Source of the DNA: Gilliamella bombicola
GTDB lineage: Bacteria > Pseudomonadota > Gammaproteobacteria > Enterobacterales > Orbaceae
Direction: 5' to 3'
Assembly: GCF_900094945.1 (NCBI RefSeq)
Contig: NZ_FMAQ01000003.1
Span: 207,186 to 271,185 of the forward strand
Length of the DNA: 64,000 nucleotides
The position numbers and the translations under genes were made by a program. Below the pieces are notes generated by a model. The model searched no databases and was not told the origin of the DNA. It was given only the letters and a program-made list of their open reading frames with translations. Shown here piece after piece: positions 40,212-50,946 of this stretch; the first letter of the stretch is position 1; each line of letters starts with the position of its first letter.

Positions 40212-41675
40212 ATGCAATTTACCTCATTTCATGCATTAATCAGCACTTTGATCTTTCTTACTTACTGGTTGATCATTGTTGCAACAACATTACGGATTGT
40301 CTTTAAACGAAGACCAACCACTTATGTTATTGCATGGATGTTAGTCATTTATATCTTACCACTTATCGGAGTATTCCTTTATTTTGCCTTGGGCGAAGCG
40401 CACTTAGGTCAACAACGAGTTAAACGGGCACAAAAAATGCGCCCGACTATTTCAAAATTTATTAACCGTCTAAGTGAATTTTCTGATATTTTCACCAGTA
40501 ACGTTAGCCTAGTTAGCAAGCCGATTTTTCAACTTTGCAAACACCAAACAGGCCTTGATGGAATTAACGGCAATCACATTGAACTACTAAGCGAAACTAA
40601 CGAAATTTTTGACCGCTTAATTGAAGATATCAATAAAGCAACGTCTAATATTGAAATGGTATTTTATATCTGGAATGAAGGTGGTCGGGCTGACGAAGTC
40701 GAGCAGGCACTCATTCAAGCAACACAGCGAGGAGTAACTTGTCGATTAATGGTTGACTCTGCCGGTAGCCGACATTTTATTAAAACGAATGCAAGTAAAA
40801 GAATGCGTGATGCTGGTATAATTATTGTCGAAGCGTTACAAGTAAACTTACTTCGATTCATGTTTAGGCGATTGGACTTACGACAACACCGAAAAGTTGC
40901 CATTATCGACAACTACATCTCTTATACAGGCAGCATGAATATTGTTGATCCTCGTTTTTTCAAACAAAATAAACATGTCGGTGAATGGGTTGATATCATG
41001 GTCAGAATGAATGGACCGGTAACAACGCTTATGAGCGCCATATATGCTAGTGATTGGGAACTAGAAACAGGCAAACATTTAACACTACCAAAAATTACTG
41101 ATTTTGCCGAACCACCAGAAGATAAAAAACACATAATGCAACTAATAGCATCTGGACCGGGTTATATGGAAAACATGATCCACCAAGTGTTATTAACGGC
41201 AATTTATTCAGCACAAGAACAAATTATTTTTACGACACCTTATTTAGTACCAAGTGATGATATTCTACATGCTGTCTGCACCGCAGCTCAAAGGGGGGTA
41301 GAAGTCATCATTATCGTTCCAAAAAATAATGACTCACTAATGGTTAAATGGGCAAGTCGAGCATTTTTTTCCGAATTATTAAACGGTGGCGTAAAACTTT
41401 ATCAATTCAATGATAACTTATTACACACCAAAAGCGTCCTAATCGATAACCAGTTAAGTCTTGTTGGTACTGTTAATTTAGATATGCGCAGCTTATGGCT
41501 TAATTTTGAAATTACAACTGTGATTGATGACGTAGAATTTGCTAAATCGCTATCAGTGCTCTTACAAAAATATTTATCTAATTCAGATAGCATAAAAACT
41601 GACGAATGGAATCAACGTCCAATATGGCAACGCATAGTTGAACGACTGTTTTACTTTTTTGCACCTTTACTATAA
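40212..41675 (+). CDS. clsA: Cardiolipin synthase A
   Basis: A phospholipase-D family enzyme that joins two phosphatidylglycerols to cardiolipin in the inner membrane. The 487 residues contain two N-terminal helices and two HKD motifs, RQHRKVAIIDN and LLHTKSVLIDN, each followed by the expected G(S/T)xN. It starts 6 bp after yciA. Confidence 0.96.
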   Translation: MQFTSFHALISTLIFLTYWLIIVATTLRIVFKRRPTTYVIAWMLVIYILPLIGVFLYFALGEAHLGQQRVKRAQKMRPTISKFINRLSEFSDIFTSNVSLVSKPIFQLCKHQTGLDGINGNHIELLSETNEIFDRLIEDINKATSNIEMVFYIWNEGGRADEVEQALIQATQRGVTCRLMVDSAGSRHFIKTNASKRMRDAGIIIVEALQVNLLRFMFRRLDLRQHRKVAIIDNYISYTGSMNIVDPRFFKQNKHVGEWVDIMVRMNGPVTTLMSAIYASDWELETGKHLTLPKITDFAEPPEDKKHIMQLIASGPGYMENMIHQVLLTAIYSAQEQIIFTTPYLVPSDDILHAVCTAAQRGVEVIIIVPKNNDSLMVKWASRAFFSELLNGGVKLYQFNDNLLHTKSVLIDNQLSLVGTVNLDMRSLWLNFEITTVIDDVEFAKSLSVLLQKYLSNSDSIKTDEWNQRPIWQRIVERLFYFFAPLL

Positions 41676-41729
41676 TTATTGAACAAGTTTTAAGTTCACT
41701 ATGATTACAAACGAATATATTACGGCTTG

Positions 41730-42560
41730 CTAATAACCATTTTGAGAAACATCGGGTAAAAACTGATTATCAGCTAAACGATAAACCTCGCTCTCGATAG
41801 AACCATCAGTATTAAGCGTAATTTCTCGCCAACCAGGCGCATCTTCAGTTGATACTTGAAAATCATAACATTCAGGCTTAAACTGAAAACATGTTGAAGG
41901 GGTTGAAAATGCATGACAATGATGCCAAACATAATCTTGTTTTTGATGAATGTGTCCCCAACCTATCCCTTTTACATTAGAATGTTTTTGAATAATTTGC
42001 TCTAATTGATCACTATTTTTTAAAATATGGTGATCTAACCAATGACATCCAGAATTAATTGGATGGTGGTGTAAAAAAACTAATGTATTTCGATCAGAAT
42101 GATCGGTTAAAGCATTATGTAAAAATTCAAGTTCAGATTCAGGTAAAAAACCATATGCTTGACCAATAACTTGGCTATTTAATAAAACAATCAGCCAGTT
42201 ATCTCCTAACTGCACTATTTTATTATCGGCCAGTTGATAATCTGCAAACACATCTTGCATCCCCTCATAATTATCATGGTTGCCAGCCAACCACACACAA
42301 GGTGTATTAAACTTGTTGATTTGCTCAGCAAAACGAGCATAAGCCTTTTTAGAACTATCTTGCACAAAGTCACCCGTTGCCACAATCAAATCAAACGTCT
42401 TATTACTACTTCCAATTTCATTTATAACAGCTTGAAAACTTGCATTGGAATTAATACCAAGCAATGAACCATCGTCCTCAGAAAAAAGATGAGTATCAGT
42501 TATATGCAATATTTTACCGTAATTTTTGTTACGAATTGGAAGTTTTAACAATGACCTCAA
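41730..42560 (-). CDS. cpdA: 3',5'-cyclic AMP phosphodiesterase
   Basis: A metallophosphoesterase that degrades cAMP. The 276 residues begin at a TTG codon directly after a GGGGTGA ribosome site; the alignment with E. coli (start xSLL-LP) supports it. Metal motifs HITDTHLF, ATGDFVQD, GNHDN, LHHHP and GHIHQ are complete. nudF lies upstream in the same direction, but a CRP-like box sits between them. Confidence 0.96.
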   Translation of the reverse strand: MRSLLKLPIRNKNYGKILHITDTHLFSEDDGSLLGINSNASFQAVINEIGSSNKTFDLIVATGDFVQDSSKKAYARFAEQINKFNTPCVWLAGNHDNYEGMQDVFADYQLADNKIVQLGDNWLIVLLNSQVIGQAYGFLPESELEFLHNALTDHSDRNTLVFLHHHPINSGCHWLDHHILKNSDQLEQIIQKHSNVKGIGWGHIHQKQDYVWHHCHAFSTPSTCFQFKPECYDFQVSTEDAPGWREITLNTDGSIESEVYRLADNQFLPDVSQNGY

Positions 42561-42673
42561 AATTCACCCCAATTATTTATCAATCTATAATCATGGTTAA
42601 TAATGTCAGCAATAAAATAGACATTGTGACAGGGAATACAATTTTTATTTTAAATCTTAGCGTTATACAAAAG

Positions 42674-42689
42674 TGTAAATTAGATCACA
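42674..42689. promoter_or_regulatory. CRP-like box upstream of cpdA
   Basis: TGTAAATTAGATCACA matches the CRP core TGTGA-N6-TCACA with one mismatch, and its flanks extend the symmetry (AAAAGTGT with ACACTTTT). Its centre is about 122 bp upstream of the cpdA start. It could alternatively act as a nudF terminator hairpin. Confidence 0.5.
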
Positions 42690-42729
42690 CTTTTATGAAA
42701 GAAATAATTAAATATGAACACTAAAAAAG

Positions 42730-43359
42730 TTATTCCCACTCTTTTTTTAATAACTGGTGATTAAGTTCTAACCATTGCAGTGCAATAATTGATGCAGCAT
42801 TGTTAATTAATCCGTCTTTGACCCATTGATAAGCTTGATTACGACTGACAACATGAACTTTAATATCTTCGTTTTCTTCAGCAAGCCCATGAATACCTTT
42901 GGCGGTTGATGAATCGACTTCGCCCACCAAAATATGCAATTGTTCAGTTAAACCACCAGGTGATGCTAAATAACTGATGATAGGTTTACATCGACCAATA
43001 ACAACTCCAGCCTCTTCCATTGCCTCACGTTTTGCCACTTCTTCAAATGATTCATTTTCATGATCCATCATGCCTGCAATGAGTTCTAACATCCACGGAC
43101 TCTCTTGGGTTTCAATAGCAGCAATCCGGATTTGTTCAATTAGCACAACTTCATCACGTTTTGCATCATATGCTAAAAGCACTACCGCATGCCCTCGTTC
43201 CAAAATTTCACGACTAACAACCTCGCTCATTGAACCATCAAATTTGCGATATTGAAAACGATATTCAAATAAAGAAAAAAAACCTTTATACAAAATTCGT
43301 TTAGTTAGATTAAACACATCATTTTTGTCAAAATGTACCGGATTATGTTTTATTTTCAT
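42730..43359 (-). CDS. nudF: ADP-ribose pyrophosphatase (NUDIX)
   Basis: It hydrolyses ADP-ribose. ATG 43359 (MKIKHNPV) gives 209 residues, the E. coli length, with GGGA upstream; the TTG four codons earlier is not needed. The NUDIX box GMMDHENESFEEVAKREAME with EAGV completes the consensus. It is divergent from tolC, as in E. coli, though yqiB between nudF and cpdA is absent. Confidence 0.95.
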   Translation of the reverse strand: MKIKHNPVHFDKNDVFNLTKRILYKGFFSLFEYRFQYRKFDGSMSEVVSREILERGHAVVLLAYDAKRDEVVLIEQIRIAAIETQESPWMLELIAGMMDHENESFEEVAKREAMEEAGVVIGRCKPIISYLASPGGLTEQLHILVGEVDSSTAKGIHGLAEENEDIKVHVVSRNQAYQWVKDGLINNAASIIALQWLELNHQLLKKEWE

Positions 43360-43498
43360 ATAAGATCCCAATGTTAAACTTAATTTGAATAAAAAGTGCG
43401 AATGGCATACAAACTATGCTTACTATATACTAATAATCTGTTAAAATTACGCCATTAAAAATACTACTATATTTTAATGATTTTTAAAGAGAAGATTA

Positions 43499-44845
43499 AT
43501 GAAAAAAACTTTAACCTTTTTAATTGGCTTAGCATTAAGCCAATCTGTATTTGCTGAAAATTTGATTCAAGTCTATGAACAAGCAAAAGAAACCAATCCA
43601 GATCTACGCAGTTCATTAGCTGAGAAAAATAAAGCATACGCGGCAATTTCAGGTTCTCGAGCAAGTTTGCTACCGCAAGTTGGTTTAAGTGCTTCTTATG
43701 GTGTAACTCATGGCCGACGTGATACAAGTGGAGTAAAATCTAAAAGCGGAAACTTATATCAAGTAGCCGTATCGCAAAGCATTTTTAATTTTTCAAATTG
43801 GAAGGCCTTAGATATTACTAAAAAACAAGCAAGTATTGCCGATATTGCTTATCAATACCAAGGTCAAACATTAATCTTAAATACTTCTGTCGCTTATTTT
43901 AATGTGCTAAAAGCGCTAGATGCATTGAGTTTTATTGATGCACAGAAAAACGCGATTGGCCGTCAGTTAGAGCAGACTCGTCAACAACACCAAGTCGGTT
44001 TAGTCGCCATTACTGACGTACAAAATGCACAAGCAAATTATGACCTAACTGTTGCCCAACAAGTTAACGCATTAAATGAACTAAACAACGCAATCGAGGA
44101 TTTACGCCAAGTAAGCGGTCGTTTTTATTCTAATTTAGCCAGTGTTAACACCAATACCTTTAAAACAGAGTCCCCAGAACAAATCAGCACATTATTAAGA
44201 CAATCTGAATCATCTAATCTAAATTTATTAACAATGAAATTGAACCAAGACATTGCACGTGAACAGATCAAACTCTCACAAGCAGGTCATTTACCTACAG
44301 CCAATTTAGATGCATCAACTAATTTAAATAAAACTGATAGATATGGTAATAACGTAGCGGCTGGTGCTCATAGTGGTAAATCGTATTCAGGAAATAACTA
44401 TGTTGGTGTCAGTGTAAACCTACCAATCTTTTCTGGTGGTGCAACGGTATCGAAAGTTGAACAAGCACAACAAAATTACGTAAGTTTCAGTGAAAAACTA
44501 GAAAGTACTAATCGTGGCGTGATTAACCAAGTACGTTCATCCTACAACAATATTTCATCATCGATTAGCGCAATCAAAGCTTATCAACAAGCAGTTGTTT
44601 CAGCACAAAGCTCATTAGAAGCAACTAATTCTGGTTATCAAGTTGGAACAAGAACAATCGTTGACGTATTAAATGCAACAACTCAGCTTTACAGTTCTAA
44701 ACGAAATTTATCAGATGCAAAATATAATTATCTAACTAGCTTACTCCAATTAAAATATGCAGTAGGAACCTTAACTGCCAACGATTTAGTTTATTTAAAC
44801 AATATGTTAGGAAAAGAAGTGAGCACTTTAGTAACGATAAAATAA
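43499..44845 (+). CDS. tolC: Outer-membrane channel TolC
   Basis: A trimeric outer-membrane tunnel serving tripartite efflux pumps and type I secretion. The 448 residues start with a signal peptide cleaved after SQSVFA, and show the tandem coiled-coil repeats (ALDALSFIDAQKNAI and the later LNATTQLYSSKRNLSDAKYN). It is about 45 residues shorter than E. coli TolC, mainly lacking the C-terminal tail. No pump gene is adjacent. Confidence 0.93.
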   Translation: MKKTLTFLIGLALSQSVFAENLIQVYEQAKETNPDLRSSLAEKNKAYAAISGSRASLLPQVGLSASYGVTHGRRDTSGVKSKSGNLYQVAVSQSIFNFSNWKALDITKKQASIADIAYQYQGQTLILNTSVAYFNVLKALDALSFIDAQKNAIGRQLEQTRQQHQVGLVAITDVQNAQANYDLTVAQQVNALNELNNAIEDLRQVSGRFYSNLASVNTNTFKTESPEQISTLLRQSESSNLNLLTMKLNQDIAREQIKLSQAGHLPTANLDASTNLNKTDRYGNNVAAGAHSGKSYSGNNYVGVSVNLPIFSGGATVSKVEQAQQNYVSFSEKLESTNRGVINQVRSSYNNISSSISAIKAYQQAVVSAQSSLEATNSGYQVGTRTIVDVLNATTQLYSSKRNLSDAKYNYLTSLLQLKYAVGTLTANDLVYLNNMLGKEVSTLVTIK

Positions 44846-44871
44846 CTATTGGTTCTTTTATGACAACTGTT

Positions 44872-44899
44872 AAAAAAGGCGAGCAAATCGCCTTTTTTA
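44872..44899. terminator. Convergent terminator between tolC and the LysR gene
   Basis: AAAAAAGGCGA (44872-44882) pairs with TCGCCTTTTTT (44888-44898), ending in a T run on both strands. Confidence 0.9.
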
Positions 44900-44921
44900 T
44901 TATGTATAAAAAACACACCTA

Positions 44922-45812
44922 TTACGATATTGCATTCAACACAAATTCAATAAATGCTTTTAATTTTGGTGGTTGCTGACGATCAGCAGTATAAAGCATA
45001 TTAAGCGGCTTGGCAGGTGGTAAAAATTTTTGTAATATGGGAAATAATTTTTTCTGCTTAATTGGCTCTTGTAACATAGATTCTGGCAACATTGTGATAC
45101 CTAATCCTTCAATCGCAGCTATCACTAACGCTGAAGTCTGATTACTTTGAAATGTCCCTGATATAGGAATATTAACTATTTCACCATTAATCATAAACGG
45201 CCAAACATGATCTTTTTTATTCTGATTCACATATTGGTAAATCAAGCATTGATGCTTTTTCAAATCATCAGGTATTAATGGAACACCATATTGCGCTAAA
45301 TAATCTGGTGAGGCAGCAAAAATAAGTTGATGAGGATTAAGTTTACGAGCAATAAGCCCTGAATCACTCAAATCACCAATCCGAAAAGCAATATCAAAAC
45401 CGTCCTTAATTAAATCGACATAACGATCACTTAACTGTATATCGACACTAATTTGGGGATAACACTTCATAAAACTACTAATTAATGGCACTAAAGTAAA
45501 ATTACCAAAAGTAAATGGTGCACTAATTCTAAGCGTACCACTAGGTTTATCTAAAAACTGTTGCGCAAGCATAGAAGTGGCTTCAACTTCACCTAAAATA
45601 CTCACACAGCGCTCATAATACTGCTTACCAAATTCGGTAAGATTTTGTGAACGTGTTGTTCGATTAAGTAACTTTAACCCTAATTGAGTTTCTAAAAAAA
45701 GAATATATTTCGCAACCATTTGCGGAGAGGTATTTAATGAGATAGATGCCGATGCAAATGAACCTGTCTTCACAGTCAATACAAAAGCCTTCATACTTCT
45801 AAAAAGATCCAT
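44922..45812 (-). CDS. LysR-type transcriptional regulator
   Basis: The 296 residues have an N-terminal winged helix (MDLFRSMKAFVLTVKTGSFA, ending around residue 60) and a periplasmic-binding-like effector domain. The ligand is unknown. It is divergent from the NAD(P)-binding protein gene 110 bp away, the classic arrangement for a LysR regulator and its target. Confidence 0.9.
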   Translation of the reverse strand: MDLFRSMKAFVLTVKTGSFASASISLNTSPQMVAKYILFLETQLGLKLLNRTTRSQNLTEFGKQYYERCVSILGEVEATSMLAQQFLDKPSGTLRISAPFTFGNFTLVPLISSFMKCYPQISVDIQLSDRYVDLIKDGFDIAFRIGDLSDSGLIARKLNPHQLIFAASPDYLAQYGVPLIPDDLKKHQCLIYQYVNQNKKDHVWPFMINGEIVNIPISGTFQSNQTSALVIAAIEGLGITMLPESMLQEPIKQKKLFPILQKFLPPAKPLNMLYTADRQQPPKLKAFIEFVLNAIS

Positions 45813-45921
45813 ATTACCAATCTCCAGTTGTTAATAAAACAATTTTAAAGCCATTTACTATCTTTTATTTTATAAATATTATAACGCAAATCAAGTAAAC
45901 AAATAAAAACAGAGTAAATAT

Positions 45922-46593
45922 ATGAAAAAAATCGGCATTATAGGGGCAGGATTTGTAAGTCAAGCCTACACAACATTATTTATGCGCGCAGGTTATCAAG
46001 TTATGTTAAGTAATTCTAGAGATAAAAAGACGTTATTTAGCGTAGCCACACGCTTAAACTGCCAAATTGGGAGCCAAGAAGAAGCCATTAAATTTGGTGA
46101 TATAATTCTCGTTGCTATTCCTTTTATCAATTATACACAATTACCAGCAGAGCTACTCAGCGGAAAAATAGTACTTGATGCCACTAACTATTATCCTGCC
46201 CGCGATGGTCATTTAGGACAATTAGATAATCATGAAACAACAACCAGCGAGTTAGTCGCTAAACATCTTGATAAATCTAGAGTAGTTAAAGTTTTTAATG
46301 CAATTCTCGCAAAAGATGTTATTAAAGATGCAAAGCCTAATGATAAATCAGATAGAAGAGCAATTCCTATAGCTGGAGATGACTTAGCTGCCAAACAAAT
46401 TGTTTTCACTCTTCTAGAAAGTATTGGCTATGATTATGTTGATGTAGGCGCTTTATCAAACAGTTGGCGGTTTGAACGTGCAAAGCCTGCATATTGCATA
46501 CCTTTAAGCCGTCAACGATTGAATGATGCTTTAGCTCAAGCCTCTAAAGAAGTTGAAGTACCACATAATTCATGGCAAACAAATAACCAATAA
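45922..46593 (+). CDS. NADPH-dependent F420-reductase-like NAD(P)-binding protein
   Basis: A 223-residue Rossmann-fold protein with the N-terminal GIIGAGFVSQA and KVFNAILAKDV of the NADP oxidoreductase/coenzyme F420-dependent family; F420 itself is not expected here. The substrate is unknown. It is probably controlled by the divergent LysR regulator and may share a role with the downstream short-chain dehydrogenase. Confidence 0.78.
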   Translation: MKKIGIIGAGFVSQAYTTLFMRAGYQVMLSNSRDKKTLFSVATRLNCQIGSQEEAIKFGDIILVAIPFINYTQLPAELLSGKIVLDATNYYPARDGHLGQLDNHETTTSELVAKHLDKSRVVKVFNAILAKDVIKDAKPNDKSDRRAIPIAGDDLAAKQIVFTLLESIGYDYVDVGALSNSWRFERAKPAYCIPLSRQRLNDALAQASKEVEVPHNSWQTNNQ

Positions 46594-46715
46594 AAAAATA
46601 TAAAAGACCAAAATGAGTCCACCTTCCAGTAGAATAAAGTTATATTTATCATATATTTAATAATTTGAATAGTTTTAATTAAATACAGATATTTGAAATA
46701 TTAGAGGAAATAAAA

Positions 46716-47501
46716 ATGACCAATACACATAAAAAATATACCGTCATAACCGGCGCAAGTTCAGGCATAGGTTATGCAACAGCTATTGCTTTTGCAAAAC
46801 GAAATAAAAACCTTATTGTTATTGCAAGAAGACAAGAAAATTTGGCACTTTTACAACAAGAAATTGCAAAAATTTCCCCAGAATTAGAAGTAATTATAAA
46901 ACTTTGTGATTTATCACAACCAACCAACGCTTATTCCCTTTTTAATGATTTAGACAACTATTTTATTGAAACATGGATTAATAATGCCGGTTTTGGTCAT
47001 TACGGCAGTGTTAGCGATCAAGATTTAGGAAAAATCGAATCAATGCTTCATTTAAATATTGAAGTCCTAACAATTTTTTCAACACTGTATGTACGTAAAT
47101 ATCAAAATGAATCTGGGACACAACTAATAAACATCTCCTCCCGTGGTGGATATACACTCGTTCCTAATGCGGTAACCTATTGCGCAACAAAATTCTATGT
47201 CAATGCCTTTACCGAAGGGCTAGCACAGGAATTAAAGCAAGCTAACGCCCAATTAACCGCAAAGGTGTTAGCTCCGGCTGCGACAAAAACAGAATTTGGT
47301 GAAAAAGCCAATAATGTCAGTAACTACAATTATGATGCAAGTTTTACCAAGTACCATACAGCAAAGCAAATGGCCGATTTTTTACTGGCTTTATACGATA
47401 GCAACAAAGTTATTGGTGAGATTAATACAAAAGATTTCTCTTTTTCACTAAAAGACAGCATATTTCCTTATTCAGGAAATCCGTCAGAAAATCAAAAATA
47501 A
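46716..47501 (+). CDS. Short-chain dehydrogenase/reductase
   Basis: A classical SDR of 261 residues with the cofactor motif TGASSGIG (about 12-19), INNAG, the catalytic serine in NISSRGG and YCATK. The basic residues after the second strand (ARRQ) favour NADPH. It lies 122 bp after the NADP-binding protein and has its own ribosome site. Its substrate is not assignable. Confidence 0.85.
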   Translation: MTNTHKKYTVITGASSGIGYATAIAFAKRNKNLIVIARRQENLALLQQEIAKISPELEVIIKLCDLSQPTNAYSLFNDLDNYFIETWINNAGFGHYGSVSDQDLGKIESMLHLNIEVLTIFSTLYVRKYQNESGTQLINISSRGGYTLVPNAVTYCATKFYVNAFTEGLAQELKQANAQLTAKVLAPAATKTEFGEKANNVSNYNYDASFTKYHTAKQMADFLLALYDSNKVIGEINTKDFSFSLKDSIFPYSGNPSENQK

Positions 47502-47629
47502 TGCAATAACGAATTTACATGCAATGTTAAATCAAACAGCAAAATATGATTTTTAACAAAATTAAACTTTGGCAGTCGTTATTTTGATTGCCAAACTTCA
47601 GAATAAAAAGAAAAACATAGCATATTGAT

Positions 47630-48121
47630 TTAAAGTGAAGTTTTATTTACTTCGATCAAAAAATGGCGTTTAAATGAAATTGGGCGCCAGATATGAAATA
47701 GGTTTCTAAGTGTAAACGGAAAGGTTTTTATAGGTTTTTTAAAAAGCTTAAGTAACCAACCATCAGTACCCTCAAACGACATAAATTCAAAACTTACCAT
47801 ATGGTCAGATAAAATTTTAATATTACCAAGACCACAAGCACTAAGCCAAGCATATGCGCCACCGCCAATTCTGGCACGATCAACGATATTGTAGTTTTTT
47901 GAATCAAGTAGATAGATGAATAAAACCTCTTCCCAAGGACCGCCATCTTGTGTCACAAAAATTAAAACATAACAGTCATCATAGCTAAAAGCCATTTCTA
48001 AAAAGCGGCCTTCTAGTTTTTCAGCATAGCAAACACCATCAACTTCAACAAGCGAAATAATTTTACCTCTTTTACCTTTAGGTAGCGGTTTTAATGTAAT
48101 ATTAGATATCGGTTTGATCAT
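47630..48121 (-). CDS. Hypothetical protein, 163 residues
   Basis: I do not recognise this gene. It encodes a soluble, aromatic-rich protein without signal peptide or clear membrane helix. The centre (DGGPWEEVLFIYLLDSKNYN, then GGGAYAWLSACG) is acidic and the end is basic (KRHFLIEVNKTS). It stands alone between an SDR gene and a 570-bp empty stretch. Such small orphan genes include immunity-type proteins, but no toxin is adjacent. Confidence 0.6.
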   Translation of the reverse strand: MIKPISNITLKPLPKGKRGKIISLVEVDGVCYAEKLEGRFLEMAFSYDDCYVLIFVTQDGGPWEEVLFIYLLDSKNYNIVDRARIGGGAYAWLSACGLGNIKILSDHMVSFEFMSFEGTDGWLLKLFKKPIKTFPFTLRNLFHIWRPISFKRHFLIEVNKTSL

Positions 48122-48632
48122 GTTTATCCTAAAAAATGCTTACTAAAATATTAATAAAAGCCTATCAATAATAAACTTAATAAAGCCATCAATTGATAAG
48201 CAAAATAATAAAATACCCATATTAAAAATAGATTATAAAACTAATTAATGGCTAGAACACAAATCCTCCAGTTGTGTTAGCTGGGATTTCTATTAATTAC
48301 CCGATAAATCAAAAATTATTGCTTAATAATGAAATTAACTTAGTTTTAACGTAAAAGAAAAGTATAACAAATAGTTGTTGTATCGTCTTCAACCTGAACA
48401 GATATAAAAATAAAATGTCTTGATTTAAATACTGGTCTCTATTTTTGGACACGCATTGCGCCCTATCAAAGTGCAATGGGATTTTTTAGAGTAGAAAAGC
48501 AAACTCAAAAATAGTTGCATGATAGTTGGTTAGCTAAACATTTATAATAAAAAAAACAGTCCCCAAAAAACTAACGCTACAATTATTTATCAAATCAGAA
48601 AATTTTATAATAAAACGCATAATTTCCTGAAA
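48122..48632. other. Intergenic region of about 510 bp without a recognised gene
   Basis: No open frame of note. A small hairpin (AACACAA with TTGTGTT, around 48255-48277) and a slightly less AT-rich patch near 48430-48490 are the only visible structure. It may be a decayed gene. Confidence 0.35.
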
Positions 48633-48671
48633 CATCTTAACAAGCACATTAACTTGTTAAGATGCATTTTT
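48633..48671. terminator. Strong hairpin after metG
   Basis: CATCTTAACAAG (48633-48644) pairs perfectly with CTTGTTAAGATG (48653-48664); CAT6 follows on the plus strand. It lies 20 bp past the metG stop on the minus strand. Confidence 0.65.
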
Positions 48672-48690
48672 TACATGATGAGAATAAAAA

Positions 48691-50718
48691 TTACGAAATG
48701 CGCATTCCCGGTTTAGCACCACTATCTGGCGATAACAAGTACACGCCGTCACCATCATCTTTACCACTGGCACAAAGCACCATACCTTCTGAAACACCAA
48801 ATCGCATTTTACGAGGCGCTAAGTTGGCAATCATAATGGTTAAACGCCCAATTAGTACTTCTGGATCAGGATAAAACTGCTTGATGCCTGAAAACACATT
48901 ACGGGTTTCATCACCAATATCAAGCGTCAACTGGAGTAATTTATCGGATCCTTCAACAAAACAAGCATGTTTAATTAAAGCAACACGCATATCAACTTTG
49001 GCAAAATCGTCAAAATTAATTGTATCGGCAATAGGTTCAGCAACATTTGTTTTAGCTGGTGTTGCTAGGGCAGCTTGCTCTTTTGTTTCTTCAATCATGG
49101 CTGTAATTTTATCCATATCAATACGATTAAATAGGGCTTTAAACTGATTTATCTTATGGCCAGTTAACGCATTAGCAATAGTATTCCATTCTAATTTGCT
49201 ATTTAAAAATGCTTCTGTTCGCTCAGCTAATGAAGGCACTATTGGTTTTAAATAGGTCATTAAAATACGGAATAGGTGAATACCCATTGAGCAAATATCT
49301 TGCAATGTTTGATCTTGCCCTTCTTGTTTAGCAACCACCCATGGCGCTTTTTCATCAATATAACGATTAGCTTCGTCAGCAAGTGCCATAATTTCACGAA
49401 TCGCCTTACCTGATTCACGTTGCTCAAAATAATCAGCAATGATTTGAGATTTTTCAACAAAATACGCATAAAGTGCAGGTTCAGCTACATTATCCGATAA
49501 TTTGCCGTCAAAGCGTTTATAAATAAATCCAGCCGAACGTGAAGCAATATTAACAACTTTATTAACTAAATCGCTATTTACACGTTGAACAAAGTCTTCT
49601 AAATTTAAATCAATATCATCAATATGTGGTGACAGCTTAGCGGCATAATAATAGCGTAAGCAATCAGGATCTAAGTGTTTTAGATAGGTACTTGCTTGAA
49701 TAAAAGTACCTCGCGACTTAGACATTTTTGCGCCGTCAACAGTCACATAGCCATGCACAAAAATATTCGATGGTTTGCGATGTTCGCTACCCTCTAGCAT
49801 TGCCGGCCAAAATAAACTATGAAAGTAAACAATATCTTTACCAATAAAGTGATAAAGCTCAGTGCTTGAATCTTTATTCCAAAACTCATCAAAAATTGGT
49901 TTATTTTGTGTATTGCAGTAGTTTAAAAAAGAGCCCATATAACCAATTGGTGCATCTAACCAGACATAAAAATATTTACCTGGCGCATTAGGGATTTCAA
50001 AACCAAAATAAGGAGCATCACGGCTAATATCCCACGGCTGTAAGCCTGATTCGAACCACTCTTGCATTTTATTAGCGACTTGGTCTTGTAGTGTCCCTGA
50101 GCGAATCCACTCTTGTAACATAGTTGAAAAAGCCGGCAGATCGAAAAAGAAATGTTCTGACTCTTTTAAAATTGGTGTTGCCCCTGAAACCACAGATTTA
50201 GGATTAATTAAATCAATCGGATTGTAAGTTGCACTACACACTTCACAGTTATCGCCATATTGATCTGGGGCTTTACAACGTGGACAAGTACCTTTTACAA
50301 AGCGATCTGGTAAAAACATCTGTTTTTCAGGATCAAATAGCTGTGAAATGACTTTGGTTTTAATATAACCATTGGCTTTTAAACGCTTATAAATTTGCGC
50401 TGATATTTCACGATTTTCTGAGCTATGAGTTGAATGGTAATTATCATAACTAATATTAAATCCCGCAAAATCACGCTGATGCTCAGTTTTCACTTCACTA
50501 ATCATCTGTTCAGGCGTAATGCCAAGTTGTTGCGCTTTAAGCATAATTGGCGTGCCATGTGCATCGTCGGCACAAATAAAATAGATCTCATTACCACGCA
50601 TACGTTGATAACGCACCCATACATCAGCTTGAATATGTTCAAGCATATGACCTAAGTGAATTGCACCATTGGCATAAGGCAGTGCGCAAGTCACCAATAT
50701 TTTGCGTTGAGTTGTCAT
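48691..50718 (-). CDS. metG: Methionyl-tRNA synthetase
   Basis: A class I synthetase charging elongator and initiator tRNA-Met. The 675 residues show the HLGHM signature near 21, a zinc knuckle ([17 protein letters not shown]), KMSKS near 333 and a C-terminal tRNA-binding EMAP-like domain (about 575-675). It is divergent from mrp, the same pairing as in E. coli. Confidence 0.98.
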   Translation of the reverse strand: MTTQRKILVTCALPYANGAIHLGHMLEHIQADVWVRYQRMRGNEIYFICADDAHGTPIMLKAQQLGITPEQMISEVKTEHQRDFAGFNISYDNYHSTHSSENREISAQIYKRLKANGYIKTKVISQLFDPEKQMFLPDRFVKGTCPRCKAPDQYGDNCEVCSATYNPIDLINPKSVVSGATPILKESEHFFFDLPAFSTMLQEWIRSGTLQDQVANKMQEWFESGLQPWDISRDAPYFGFEIPNAPGKYFYVWLDAPIGYMGSFLNYCNTQNKPIFDEFWNKDSSTELYHFIGKDIVYFHSLFWPAMLEGSEHRKPSNIFVHGYVTVDGAKMSKSRGTFIQASTYLKHLDPDCLRYYYAAKLSPHIDDIDLNLEDFVQRVNSDLVNKVVNIASRSAGFIYKRFDGKLSDNVAEPALYAYFVEKSQIIADYFEQRESGKAIREIMALADEANRYIDEKAPWVVAKQEGQDQTLQDICSMGIHLFRILMTYLKPIVPSLAERTEAFLNSKLEWNTIANALTGHKINQFKALFNRIDMDKITAMIEETKEQAALATPAKTNVAEPIADTINFDDFAKVDMRVALIKHACFVEGSDKLLQLTLDIGDETRNVFSGIKQFYPDPEVLIGRLTIMIANLAPRKMRFGVSEGMVLCASGKDDGDGVYLLSPDSGAKPGMRIS

Positions 50719-50946
50719 GTTGATTTATTACCTTTTATTACATAATGGCAGAAATAGTACATCAATCGTGGGATTATCGCTAGATTTATGCCATAATTTG
50801 ATAAAATTTCTACACTCTATTCACTTTGCAAATGGCAAATAATCCTTTTTAAAGAATGTAAATTATTATAATTTTTCCACCCTCTTTAAGAGGGAGTATT
50901 AAAAATGAACCCAGTATAAATATCAATGCATAAAGAGATAACAGCA

